DNA of 35,947 nucleotides from an uncultured Roseateles sp. (GTDB lineage Bacteria > Pseudomonadota > Gammaproteobacteria > Burkholderiales > Burkholderiaceae): contig CAMPJJ010000060.1 of the NCBI GenBank assembly GCA_946886855.1, forward strand, positions 1 through 35,947, read 5' to 3'. The notes beneath the pieces were generated by a model. The model made no database searches. It saw only the letters and a list, made by a program, of their open reading frames with translations, and was not told where the DNA came from. Made by a program: the position numbers and the translations under genes. Of the stretch, positions 25,942-34,319 are shown piece by piece (the stretch's first letter is position 1; each line of letters opens with the position of its first letter).

Positions 25942-26676
25942 ATGACCGAACGTCCCGTCCGAGCCCCCCGACACCGCGCCGACGCCGCCTATGCGCGCGG
26001 CGAGGAGACGCGCCGCCGCATCATCGACGTGGCGTTGCGGCTGTTCGGCGAGCGGGGTTTCGAAGGGGCGTCGACGCGCGAGATCGCGAAGGCGGCCGGC
26101 GTGAACGCGCCGGCGCTGCAGTACTACTTCGACAACAAGGAAGGCGTGTACCGGGCCTGCGCGCAGTACATCGCGGACAGCTCGGCGGCGCATTTCGGGC
26201 CGGTGGTCGAGCGGACGAAGGCGGTGCTCGACGACCCGGCGGCGACGCCGGACCAGCTCTTCGAGGCCTTCGGCGTGATGCTGGACGCGCTGACCGATTT
26301 CCAGCTGCTGCCCGACGACGCCGAGTACCGCCGGCTGTTCATCGCGCACGAGCAGATCGGCCACGCGCCGGGCGTGCTGTTCGAGCTCTTCGACAAGTCG
26401 CTGCGCCCGCAGATGGGCGAGCTGTCGGCGCGCGTGGTCGCGCGCTACTGCGGCCTGCCGGAGAAGGACCCGCTGCTGGCGATGCGCGTGATGATGCTGT
26501 GCGGCCAGGTGATGGTGTTCTCGCTGGGGCGACGGACCATGCTCACCAAGCTCGGCTGGGAACGCTTCGGGCCGGAGGAGGTCGCGACGATCAAGCGGTC
26601 CTCGCGCGAGCACAGCCGCGTGCTGATGGACAGCTGGCGCGAGGAATCCGGCAAGGCCGTCAGAAAGCGCTCTTGA
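25942..26676 (+). CDS. TetR/AcrR family regulator (CerR-like)
   Basis: A 244-residue repressor. The N-terminal DNA-binding domain has RRRIIDVALRLFGERGFEGA, then the helix-turn-helix STREIAKAAGVNAPALQYYF, then DNKEGVYRACAQYI. The longer C-terminal ligand domain with AHFGPVVERTKAVL and FIAHEQIGHAPG resembles the CerR/DUF1956 group often found beside EmrAB-OMF pumps. It is divergent from emrA and most likely represses it and itself until an efflux substrate binds; this is inferred from the arrangement. Its 3' end overlaps the convergent SDR gene by 17 nt. Confidence 0.92.
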   Translation: MTERPVRAPRHRADAAYARGEETRRRIIDVALRLFGERGFEGASTREIAKAAGVNAPALQYYFDNKEGVYRACAQYIADSSAAHFGPVVERTKAVLDDPAATPDQLFEAFGVMLDALTDFQLLPDDAEYRRLFIAHEQIGHAPGVLFELFDKSLRPQMGELSARVVARYCGLPEKDPLLAMRVMMLCGQVMVFSLGRRTMLTKLGWERFGPEEVATIKRSSREHSRVLMDSWREESGKAVRKRS

Positions 26677-27451
26677 CCACGCCGCCGTCCACACGCAGCG
26701 CCGCCCCCGTGGTCGCCGAGGCCAGCGGGCTGACGACGTAGGCGACCAGGGACGCCACCTCCTGCGGCGTGCCGAAACGCTTGATGAGCGAGGTGGGTCG
26801 CACGTGCTCGAAGAACTCGGACTCGACCTGCTCAAAGGTCTTGCCGTCGGCGCGCGCCATGTCCTGCACGAAGTCGCCGACCCCGCGCGACTTGGTGGGA
26901 CCGGGCAGCACGCTGTTGACCGTGATGCCCGTTCCGGCGACCGATTCGGCAAGCCCGCGGGACACGGCCAGCTGGGCGGTCTTGCTCATGCCGTAGTGGA
27001 CCATCTCGGTCGGGATCTGCACCGCGCTCTCGCTGGAGATGAAGACGATGCGTCCCCAGTTGGCACGCTTCATCGCCGGCAGCACCAGGCGGGCCAGGCG
27101 CACGCCGCTGAGCACGTTGACGTCGAAGAATCGCATCCAGTCCTCGTCCGGGATGTCTTCGAAGGCCTTGGGCTCGAAGATGCCGAGGTTGTTGACGAGG
27201 ATCTCGATGCCGGCATGGCGCCGCACGACCTCCTCGGCGGCCTCCGCGCGACTCAGGTCGCCGGCGTAGCCGTCGACCGACCCGCCCGTGTCCGAGCGTA
27301 TCCGGTCGACGGCGTTGTCGACCGCCGCCTGGGTGCGCCCGTTGACGATGACCCGGGCACCCTCCTGCGCCAGCGTGCGGGCGATGGCGTATCCGATGCC
27401 GGCCGTGCTGCCGCTGACGAGCGCCAGCTTGCCTTCGAGTTTCAGATCCAT
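26660..27451 (-). CDS. Short-chain dehydrogenase/reductase (SDR), complete catalytic set
   Basis: A 263-residue classical SDR. The cofactor motif GSTAGIG is at about residues 14-20, NNLG follows in the middle, and the catalytic Ser and Y-x3-K (YGMSK) have the canonical 13-residue spacing. The C-terminus has SATTGAALRVDGGVV. The substrate cannot be inferred. AAGGAG gives a good ribosome site for the ATG at 27451. It is 78 nt downstream of the exported-protein pair on the same strand, in a gap containing a perfect palindrome, so it may have its own promoter. The end overlaps the convergent tetR gene. Confidence 0.9.
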   Translation of the reverse strand: MDLKLEGKLALVSGSTAGIGYAIARTLAQEGARVIVNGRTQAAVDNAVDRIRSDTGGSVDGYAGDLSRAEAAEEVVRRHAGIEILVNNLGIFEPKAFEDIPDEDWMRFFDVNVLSGVRLARLVLPAMKRANWGRIVFISSESAVQIPTEMVHYGMSKTAQLAVSRGLAESVAGTGITVNSVLPGPTKSRGVGDFVQDMARADGKTFEQVESEFFEHVRPTSLIKRFGTPQEVASLVAYVVSPLASATTGAALRVDGGVVKSAF

Positions 27452-27484
27452 GTGATGCTCCTTGAACAGGGTGTGAAGTGATCG

Positions 27485-27497
27485 AGGTCCGGGACCT
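27485..27497. promoter_or_regulatory. Palindrome in the leader of the SDR gene
   Basis: AGGTCC-G-GGACCT is a perfect 6+1+6 palindrome located 34 nt upstream of the SDR start codon. GTGAAG (27473-27478) and a TGAA 11 nt from it (27463) lie between. It is a possible operator; the regulator is unknown. Confidence 0.35.
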
Positions 27498-27529
27498 TCA
27501 TGGCGCCCGGGGACGGCGTTCTCCGCGCC

Positions 27530-28279
27530 TTACAAGCTGAACTCCAGCGTCGCGCCTTCGCAGGGCGAGGCGCTGCGGATCGGGTCCTCGAAGGCGGCAC
27601 AGCGCCGATTCCCCGCAGGGTCCTCCAGGTCCGGATGGGTCACCAGCCGATGACGGCCCGTCGCCCACGGGCGCGAGGGCCGGAAGCGCCAGGTCGCGTC
27701 GCCGTCGCCCAGCGTGACCACGCCGGCCACCGGCCGCCCGCGACCGTCGAGCACGGCGATCAGCCGCTCCCCGACCGAACTGATGGGCACGCGCAGGTCG
27801 ACGGACAACGCGTCACGCGTGCCGCGGCGCGGCGCGCTGAGTCGCCAGTGCTCCGGCTGCAGCGGACGCGACAGGGCGTCGACGACCCGCCAGGTCTTGA
27901 TGACCGGCGCGGTGTCCGCCGCGTCCACCACGCTGAGGCTGATCGTCGCGCCCGGCGTCAAGGCACGCCCCGCCTGCAGGTTGGGCCCGACGCCGGTCTT
28001 GACGCGGCCCGGGTCCAGCAGCACGGTGATGCGCCGGCCGTCCGCGTCGGGCAGGGCCAGGTCGAGCAGTGCGTGCCGGATCTCGACGCCGTCGCCATCG
28101 AGCAGCTTCAGCCGCTCGAGGTCGAAGGGAAGGCGCTGGGGCTGGTCGAAACGCAGCTCGAGCCGCAACAGGTTTTCCGGCACGGTCGTCCCGGCCGGAT
28201 GGATCTCCACCGACGCGCCCGCGGCCAGGGGCAGACCGGCCCAGGCCGCGAGGGCGATCCAGCGCCAGGACGGTGTCAT
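27530..28279 (-). CDS. Exported protein of unknown function, possibly Ig-like
   Basis: A 249-residue protein with a clear signal peptide (residues 1 to about 23, ending AAGASVE). The mature part is rich in predicted beta strands, such as LLRLELRFDQPQRLPFD, ALTPGATISLSVVDAA and [20 protein letters not shown]. It ends with a paired-cysteine tail, CAAFEDPIRSASPC. The LELRFDQP and RHRLVTHPDLEDPAGN stretches recall bacterial Ig-like (SbsA-type) repeats, but I do not recognise the family firmly. The ATG at 28279 overlaps the upstream gene's stop (ATGA), so the pair is translationally coupled and probably functions together. Confidence 0.75.
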   Translation of the reverse strand: MTPSWRWIALAAWAGLPLAAGASVEIHPAGTTVPENLLRLELRFDQPQRLPFDLERLKLLDGDGVEIRHALLDLALPDADGRRITVLLDPGRVKTGVGPNLQAGRALTPGATISLSVVDAADTAPVIKTWRVVDALSRPLQPEHWRLSAPRRGTRDALSVDLRVPISSVGERLIAVLDGRGRPVAGVVTLGDGDATWRFRPSRPWATGRHRLVTHPDLEDPAGNRRCAAFEDPIRSASPCEGATLEFSL

Positions 28280-29562
28280 GGCTGGGGCGGCGGCGCCAGG
28301 TCGGCGTAGCCCTCGTCGGTGCGCAGCGTGCGGTGCACGCCACGCCAGTGATCGCCGGGCGGGTACTTGTAGTCCGCGAAGTCGTATTCGTTGACGAAGT
28401 CGCTCAGGCGCAGGAACAGCCCCTTGCGCATCGACACCAGCTCCATCGCGCCGCTGGCCTCGTTGCGGCGCAGCGCGGCGAAGAAGCTGGCGTCCTGGTT
28501 GTCGATGTGCGCGACGCGCAGGGGGATGTAGGTGGACTTGATGCCCAGCGTGGGCTCGGCCGGCCACTTGATCGGCGTGGACAGCCCCGGCTTGCCCGAG
28601 GCGTCCGCGATGTCGTCGACGGACATCAGGTCTGCCGACTTGTGCGAATGCGTCAGCAGCACCATGGGCCCCTGGCCGGCGTCGAACATCACCATGCCGG
28701 CCGGGGCGCTGCCCCAGCCGAACTCCGCGACCGTCTTGGCGGCGATGTGGGCGCCGTCCGTCAGGTCCTTCAACGGGATGGTCACCAGTGGGGAGCAGGT
28801 GAACGCCGCCACCAGCGTCGGCTCACCGTTGAGCCGGGTGATCACCATCTTGCGGATGGGCGCGCGGGTCTCCAGCTGGTCGTGCACCGGGTGGTACATC
28901 TCGATGCTGCTGACCGTCGCGCCGCCCTTGAACGGGAAGTCGAACACGCGCAGCGCGGACGAGAAACTCGCGTTGGACAGCCCGGCGACGTAGAGCTTGC
29001 CCGCGTAGAACTTCATGTCGGTGACGGTGAAGCTCGCTGCCGGCGTGTCGCGCCACAGGCGCTGGTCGGCGGCGGGCAGATGACCGATGGCGACCGAGTG
29101 GCGCCTGCCGCGGTCGAGGTCGACGCGGCCCACCTTGCCGGCGGCATCGACGGACACCAGCGCCGGCCGGGGCCGGCCGCCCGCGCCGTCGCCGTCGATG
29201 GACAGCGTGATGTAGGCGACCTCGCCGCCTGGCCGCAGCGCCATGTCCTCGAAGCGCAGGCGCTCGGGACGGGTGTGCAGGGCGCGCGCGATGGCGCCGG
29301 AGACGTCCTTCAGGTTGAATGGCGTGGGTGTGCCGGCCGGGATCGGCGGCAGGCGGAGGGCGTGCAGCTGACCGCCGCGCCAGTCCGCCACGACGAGGGT
29401 GTTCGCATCGACGAAAGCGATCTTGCCCGCAGACAGCACCGGCGCACCCAGGGCGTGCGCCGCGTGCAGGCCGAGCGCCAGCATCGCCAGGTGCAGCAGG
29501 CGGTGACTGCGGGGTTGCCGCGACGGTGCGACGGGCAGCGCGGGAAGCGACTGTGGATTCAT
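28276..29562 (-). CDS. Exported beta-propeller-like protein of unknown function
   Basis: A 428-residue protein with an N-terminal export signal (hydrophobic stretch at about 24-39, ending HALGAP). The body has many short strand-turn units such as IAFVDANTLVVADWRGGQLHALRL, FYAGKLYVAGLSNASFSSALRVFDFPF and PTLVAAFTCSPLVTIPLKDL, the look of a seven- or eight-bladed beta propeller. I see no catalytic signature and cannot name the family. GAGGAGC upstream gives a good ribosome site. It begins 31 nt after the large regulator gene and is coupled by ATGA overlap to the next exported protein. Confidence 0.8.
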   Translation of the reverse strand: MNPQSLPALPVAPSRQPRSHRLLHLAMLALGLHAAHALGAPVLSAGKIAFVDANTLVVADWRGGQLHALRLPPIPAGTPTPFNLKDVSGAIARALHTRPERLRFEDMALRPGGEVAYITLSIDGDGAGGRPRPALVSVDAAGKVGRVDLDRGRRHSVAIGHLPAADQRLWRDTPAASFTVTDMKFYAGKLYVAGLSNASFSSALRVFDFPFKGGATVSSIEMYHPVHDQLETRAPIRKMVITRLNGEPTLVAAFTCSPLVTIPLKDLTDGAHIAAKTVAEFGWGSAPAGMVMFDAGQGPMVLLTHSHKSADLMSVDDIADASGKPGLSTPIKWPAEPTLGIKSTYIPLRVAHIDNQDASFFAALRRNEASGAMELVSMRKGLFLRLSDFVNEYDFADYKYPPGDHWRGVHRTLRTDEGYADLAPPPQP

Positions 29563-29593
29563 GAAGCGTGCTCCTCAAAGGGTAAGCGGACTT

Positions 29594-32497
29594 TCAAGCG
29601 GATCCCGTCGCGCGCCCACTGCCTGTCGAGCCAGGCTCGCCTCTCTCATTGAGGACAGGCGCGGTGCCTGGCAGCGCGCGCGCCGCCACCAGCTCCGGAA
29701 CGGCGCTGCCATCGTCGATCGCGGACATCAGCTGCCGGACGGTCCGCATCGCTGCCGACGCTGCGCCAGGATGGGCGGCGACGGCGGCCAGGGTGAGTGC
29801 GATCCGCAGCATCCAGAATCGGGCGCCTTGTGACTCGGCCCGTTGAAGGGCGTCCCGCAGTCGCCGCTCCGCGGCGTCGGGCGCGTGCTTGCGTTCGTCG
29901 AGCGCCACCAGGCGCATCGCCTCCGGGGCGGACCAGCCCACGGCGCCCTGCTCGACGCGAGCCTGCATGGGAGCGGGCGGACGACCCGCATGACAGGTGG
30001 CGATCACATCGCCCAGCGGCGGGCAGCGGATCATGGTCCGGGTCAACGGGTGGCCGGGCGGGAACGCTTCACCGCCGATCACGTGGGCGAAGCAACGGGC
30101 ATAGGCCAGCCAGTAGCCAAGTCCGTGGCGCCCCGACAGATCCCGCAAGGCCAGCGTCCACTGGCTCGCCAACGCGGCCTCGCCCCGCCAGATCGCCATC
30201 GGAATGGCCGCGGTGGCCAGGACCTGGCAACGCGCGAAGACGTGCGCGTGCTCGCTGGCGGCCATCGCCTGCCCGAGCGTCTGCCAGGCGGTGCCGAACT
30301 CGCCGCGCAGCCACTGGATGCGTGCCAGCTGGACGCGCATCGACACGCCGAAAGGCACCCCGGTGAGGAAGCGGCGGTCGACCCGCGCGCCGTTGAAGTC
30401 GATCACCCGCCGGGCCAGCCGCTCGGCCTCGTCGTGCCGCCCCAGCGCATGCAGGCACAGCGCCGACACGCGGTCCGAGATGGCGATGGACAGCGGCTCG
30501 AACCTGCCGGTGGCCAGCCGACGGATCTCTTCGCAGCAGTCGAGCGACTGGCGATAGTCGCCCTGGCCGTAGTGCGTCGTGCTCATGCCGTAGAGCGCCT
30601 CGATGCGGTCGTCATCGGTCCCCGACTGCGCCAGCAACTCGCGGGTGCGCGAGAAGACCGCCGGGTATCGCGCGCCGCCGTCGGAGACGTAGCCCAGCAT
30701 GAACCCGGCCGCGACGAGCAGCGGAAGCTCCAGCGCCGTCGCGCCCGCGCCCGCCAGCGGGAGCTTGGCCAACGCCGTCTCGAGATAGCGCAGATATTCC
30801 TCCACCAGGCCGACTTCGTCATAGCTGCGTTTGGCCAAGGCGGTCAGCCGGATGCCCAGGCCCAGGTCGTTGTCATCGATCAGGGCCCAGTCGATGGCGG
30901 CCCTCAAGTCCGAGATGGACGACGCCGACGCCGGCGTCCAGTGATACCCGGACACGCTGGCGCCGAGTTGCCGCGCGTGCTGCAGGCCGGCGACGATGAA
31001 GCCGGCATGTCGCCGATGGGCCTCCAGGGCGTCGTCACTGCCGGCCAAGCGCTTCTCGGCGTAGAGCCGCGTGATGTACAGCAGGCGGTGCATCAACTGA
31101 TCGTCGTCGGCCGAGGTCAGCAGGATGAGCGATTTCGCCGTGAGGCTGAGCACGTCGTCGATGACGCACTGCCGATCCAGCTGCCCGCAGGCGGCGATGG
31201 CCACCGCGCCTTCCAGGTCGAAGGCGCCGCGGAACACCGACAGGCGCTGCAGGACCAGGCGCTCGCTGTCGCTGAGGAGCTCGTAACTCCAGTCCATGAC
31301 CGCCTGGAGGGTCCGATGGCGGGAGAGCGCGGTGCGCCGACCTCGCGTGAGCAGCTCGAACGCGCTCCCCAGGCGCTGCAGCAAGCCCTGCACACCCAGC
31401 GCGCCGACACGCGCCGCCGCCAGTTCGATGGCCAGCGGGATGCCGTCCAGGAAGCCGCAGACCTGACGCAGCGCGGGTGCTTGCGCATCGGTCAACTCGA
31501 ACGTGTCGCCGTTGGATCGGGCACGTTCGGCGAACAGCTGGATCGCGGGGTAGGCCAGCAGCTCCTCGAGCCCGAGCGGCTCGTCCGGCGACGGAAGGGC
31601 CAGCGGCGGGAGCTTGAAGACCCATTCGGCTTCGATGTCCAGCGGCTCCCGGCTGGTGGCCAGGAACTGGACGCCCGGACAGGCGCGCATCAGTTGTCCG
31701 ACCAGCGTGGCGACGGCGTCCACCAGGTGTTCGCAGTTGTCCAGCACGAACAGCAGGCGCGCGTCGCGCAGCGCGGCTTCGAGCATGTCGGTCGCATCTC
31801 CCGGGGCGACGATCAACCCCTGGGTCCGTCCCAGTTCGGCGGCGACCTGTGCCGGGTCGGACAGGTGCGACAGGTCGACCAGGCACACCCCCGCCACGTC
31901 GCCTCGACGCCGCTCTTGCGCCACGGCCAGGGCGACCGTGGTCTTGCCCATGCCGCCGGCGCCCACGACGGTCACCAGGCGTTCGCGCGCCAGCAGCGCC
32001 GTGAGCCGGGCGATGTCCTGCTCGCGCCCGATCGGTCGGCTCAGGCGCACCGGCAGCGGGGGCAGGCGCGGCGGGGCAGCAGGCGCGGAGGTGGATGAGA
32101 CGCTGTCCGCGGACGTGTCGATGGCCGGGCGGCGGGGCGCGGCCGACCGCGTCGCCTCCCCGACGAACGCGTAGCCGCGGCCCGGCACGTTGGCGATGTA
32201 GCGGGCGCCGTCCACGCCGTCGCCCAGCCCCTTGCGCAGCGCGGAGATGTGCACACGCAGGCTGGTCTCCTCGACCACGGTGCGTGGCCACACGCGGGCG
32301 ACGAGTTCTTCGCGGCTGTACAAGCGACCGGGCTGCTCCAGCAGCACGCCCAGGAGGTGCAGCGCCCGGCTGCCCAGCCGGAGCAGCCCGTGACCGTCGC
32401 TGATTTCGCGTCGCGTCGCGTCGTACAGGAAGGGGCCGAACGAGAGGGCTGCCGGCGCGGGGTCCGTCAGGGTGTCCACGACCTCGCCAGCGTTCAT
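29594..32497 (-). CDS. Winged-helix/STAND-ATPase transcriptional regulator with TPR-like C-terminus
   Basis: A 967-residue regulator. Residues about 18-115 are an OmpR/PhoB-type winged helix (LSFGPFLYDATRREI...LLGVLLEQPGRLYSREELVARVWP...VHISALRKGLGD...VPGRGYAFV). After a proline-rich linker comes a STAND-type NTPase with Walker A GAGGMGKTT (179-187) and Walker B LLFVLDN (248-254). The remaining half is alpha-helical and repeat-like. STAND regulators are ligand-triggered oligomeric switches, and the inducer here is unknown. GGAGG upstream fixes the ATG at 32497 rather than the longer open frame. It is 122 nt downstream of the NarL-type regulator, and that gap holds CGTGAAT direct repeats. Confidence 0.92.
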   Translation of the reverse strand: MNAGEVVDTLTDPAPAALSFGPFLYDATRREISDGHGLLRLGSRALHLLGVLLEQPGRLYSREELVARVWPRTVVEETSLRVHISALRKGLGDGVDGARYIANVPGRGYAFVGEATRSAAPRRPAIDTSADSVSSTSAPAAPPRLPPLPVRLSRPIGREQDIARLTALLARERLVTVVGAGGMGKTTVALAVAQERRRGDVAGVCLVDLSHLSDPAQVAAELGRTQGLIVAPGDATDMLEAALRDARLLFVLDNCEHLVDAVATLVGQLMRACPGVQFLATSREPLDIEAEWVFKLPPLALPSPDEPLGLEELLAYPAIQLFAERARSNGDTFELTDAQAPALRQVCGFLDGIPLAIELAAARVGALGVQGLLQRLGSAFELLTRGRRTALSRHRTLQAVMDWSYELLSDSERLVLQRLSVFRGAFDLEGAVAIAACGQLDRQCVIDDVLSLTAKSLILLTSADDDQLMHRLLYITRLYAEKRLAGSDDALEAHRRHAGFIVAGLQHARQLGASVSGYHWTPASASSISDLRAAIDWALIDDNDLGLGIRLTALAKRSYDEVGLVEEYLRYLETALAKLPLAGAGATALELPLLVAAGFMLGYVSDGGARYPAVFSRTRELLAQSGTDDDRIEALYGMSTTHYGQGDYRQSLDCCEEIRRLATGRFEPLSIAISDRVSALCLHALGRHDEAERLARRVIDFNGARVDRRFLTGVPFGVSMRVQLARIQWLRGEFGTAWQTLGQAMAASEHAHVFARCQVLATAAIPMAIWRGEAALASQWTLALRDLSGRHGLGYWLAYARCFAHVIGGEAFPPGHPLTRTMIRCPPLGDVIATCHAGRPPAPMQARVEQGAVGWSAPEAMRLVALDERKHAPDAAERRLRDALQRAESQGARFWMLRIALTLAAVAAHPGAASAAMRTVRQLMSAIDDGSAVPELVAARALPGTAPVLNERGEPGSTGSGRATGSA

Positions 32498-32590
32498 GCC
32501 CTTGCCTCCGTGGTGCCATTCATGCGTCGGCCCGCCGCGCGCGGCAGTCCTGCGCACCCGCACATCATCGGCGGCGCCGGTCGCGGGCGG

Positions 32591-32610
32591 CGTGAATCCG
32601 CGTGAATGTT
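32591..32610. promoter_or_regulatory. Phased CGTGAAT direct repeat upstream of the STAND regulator
   Basis: CGTGAATCCG is followed immediately by CGTGAATGTT, two copies of CGTGAAT at an exact 10-bp period. They lie about 95-115 bp before the regulator's start. The same GTGAA[G/T] core is repeated in the promoter region at 33380-33471. Confidence 0.55.
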
Positions 32611-32619
32611 CGCGAAGGC

Positions 32620-33315
32620 TCAGGCGAGCGCGAGTCCGGCCCGGTGCAGATCTTTCGCCGTTGCGGCGCGGCGGCGCGGCGGGCCTTCCGGCACCCAGCC
32701 GGCGGCCAACGGATCCAGCAGCCCGCGGCGTTTGGCGATGTCCGCGGCGGCCGTGCGGCTGGAAGCGCCCAGCTTGTTCAGCAGCGACTTGACGTGCGTC
32801 TTCACCGTGCCGCAGCCGATGTCGAGTTCCGCGGCGATCGCCTTGTTGCACAGCCCGGTGGCCATCAGCCGCAGCACGTCGACCTCCCGCGGCGTGGGCA
32901 GATCCTGCGCCACCGTGTCGGCCAGGCGCTGACCCACGCTGCCCTGCAGGTAGCGTTGCCCGCGCGCCAAGGCCATCACGGCGTCGACCAGCTGCTCGGG
33001 CAGGCACTCGTGGGTGAGGTAGCCTTTCACGCCGCGCTGCAGCGCCCCGCGGATGCTCAGTTCACCGTCCAGGTGGGACAGGACGAGCACGGCCGGCGGC
33101 GCCGGGCCACGGTTCAGCGCGGCCGAGACGCCAAAGGGCAGGTCGGTGACGAGCACGTGCCACGGGGGCAACCCGGCGGCGGGCCGATCGCTGGCGACGG
33201 GCCATTGCTCGTCGACGTGGAAGCGGCCGTCTCCATCGAGCGTGGCCACGATGCCGCGATGGACGATCGGTTCGGGGTGGGCGACGCGGACACGGATGGC
33301 GGTGGGCATCAGCAT
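32620..33315 (-). CDS. NarL/LuxR-type regulator with a degenerate receiver domain
   Basis: A 231-residue protein with a receiver-like N-terminus and a LuxR-type helix-turn-helix (about 139-200, PTPREVDVLRLMATGLCNKAIAAELDIGCGTVKTHVKSLLNKLG). In the receiver the usual acidic pair is replaced by His13-Pro14. Asp58 stands in the phospho-acceptor position and a switch Ser80 is present, but the conserved lysine after GYL is lost (GYLTHE). Phosphorylation-independent control is therefore likely. AGGAGAG upstream supports the ATG at 33315; the open frame upstream is not protein-like. No histidine kinase gene adjoins it. Confidence 0.9.
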   Translation of the reverse strand: MLMPTAIRVRVAHPEPIVHRGIVATLDGDGRFHVDEQWPVASDRPAAGLPPWHVLVTDLPFGVSAALNRGPAPPAVLVLSHLDGELSIRGALQRGVKGYLTHECLPEQLVDAVMALARGQRYLQGSVGQRLADTVAQDLPTPREVDVLRLMATGLCNKAIAAELDIGCGTVKTHVKSLLNKLGASSRTAAADIAKRRGLLDPLAAGWVPEGPPRRRAATAKDLHRAGLALA

Positions 33316-33379
33316 GGTTCTCTCCTGGTAGGGCTCAGGCCTGGCGCCGTCATGTTGGCAGTGCGGCGCGCCGTGACCA

Positions 33380-33471
33380 GTGAAGCCTCGTGAAGCGTTG
33401 AGAACGCAGCGCTTCACGCCGGCGCGGTGCCGCCATTCACGACGAATCGCGCCGATTCACTCGCGCTTCAC
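33380..33471. promoter_or_regulatory. Cluster of GTGAA[G/T] half-sites in the divergent regulator/SDR promoter region
   Basis: Six copies of GTGAA in both orientations lie in 92 bp: plus strand at 33380 and 33390 (10 bp apart), and as TTCAC at 33413, 33436, 33456 and 33467 (the last two 11 bp apart). CGTGAAGCG (33389-33397) and CGCTTCACG (33410-33418) form a perfect 9-bp inverted repeat. The cluster is about 65-155 bp from the NarL-type gene's start and 50-140 bp from the SDR gene's start. Helically phased direct repeats are typical of winged-helix OmpR-type binding sites. Confidence 0.6.
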
Positions 33472-33521
33472 GCCGCCATCGACCAAGCTTCAGGCCGTCA
33501 CTCACCGTCTGGAGCTTCCGC

Positions 33522-34289
33522 ATGAGCCAACGTCTTCGGGGCAAGGTCGCCCTCATCACTGGCGCCAGTGCCGGCATCGGCCACGCGAGCGCGCTGCTCT
33601 TCGCCGCCGAGGGGGCGAAGGTCGTGCTGGGAGCCAGGCGCGCGGCCGAGCTGAAGGAGCTGGCCTGCGAGATCGACGCCCGTGGCGGCTCGGCGCTGTC
33701 CCTCGCCGGCGACGTGCGCGATGAGGCCTACGCGAAGGCGCTGGTGGCCCTGGCGGTGAAGCGCTACGGTCGGCTCGACGTGGCGTTCAACAACGCGGGG
33801 ACGCTCGGCGAGGCGGGCGCATCCACGGCCGTCTCGGCCCAGGGTTTTTCGGACACGCTCGCGGTCAACCTCACCGGCGCCTTCCTCGGTGCCAAGCACC
33901 AGATCGCGCAGATGGTCAGGAACGGCGGCGGGTCGGTCATCTTCACCGCCACGATCGTCGGCTACACCGCGGCCTTTCCAGGCGTGGCGGCCTACGCCGC
34001 CAGCAAGTCCGGCCTCATCGGCCTCACGCAGGCGCTGGCCGCCGAGTTCGGGCCGGAAGGCGTGCGCGTCAATGCGCTGCTGCCGGGCGCGGTCGACACC
34101 GACATGTTCCGCGCGATGAATGCCACCGCCGAATCGCAGGCCTTCATCACCGGGCTGCACGCCCTCAAACGCGTGGGCACGCCGGAAGAACTGGCCCGCT
34201 CCGCGCTCTACCTCGCCTCGGACGACTCGTCCTTCGTGTCGGGCACCGCGTCGCTGGTCGACGGCGGGCTGTCCATCACGCGTACCTGA
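33522..34289 (+). CDS. Short-chain dehydrogenase/reductase lacking the canonical catalytic serine
   Basis: A 255-residue SDR with the cofactor motif GASAGIG (residues 14-20), NNAG (90-93), and YAASK with Tyr158 and Lys162. The position 13 residues before the tyrosine, normally the catalytic serine, holds Ile145 in TATIVGYT, with Thr144 next to it. This FTATIVGYT-type sequence looks like a subfamily trait rather than damage, since everything else is intact, including the PGAVDTDM loop and VSGTASLVDGG end. It starts a three-gene operon, divergent from the NarL-type regulator, and is followed 30 nt later by the hydrolase gene. Confidence 0.9.
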   Translation: MSQRLRGKVALITGASAGIGHASALLFAAEGAKVVLGARRAAELKELACEIDARGGSALSLAGDVRDEAYAKALVALAVKRYGRLDVAFNNAGTLGEAGASTAVSAQGFSDTLAVNLTGAFLGAKHQIAQMVRNGGGSVIFTATIVGYTAAFPGVAAYAASKSGLIGLTQALAAEFGPEGVRVNALLPGAVDTDMFRAMNATAESQAFITGLHALKRVGTPEELARSALYLASDDSSFVSGTASLVDGGLSITRT

Positions 34290-34319
34290 ATCCCCAACCG
34301 CACCTACCAAGGAGCTTCC

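Noticed and set aside
26660..26676. Overlap of the tetR and SDR 3' ends as a sign of a frameshift
   Set aside because: Both C-termini are complete for their families; a 17-nt convergent overlap is ordinary.
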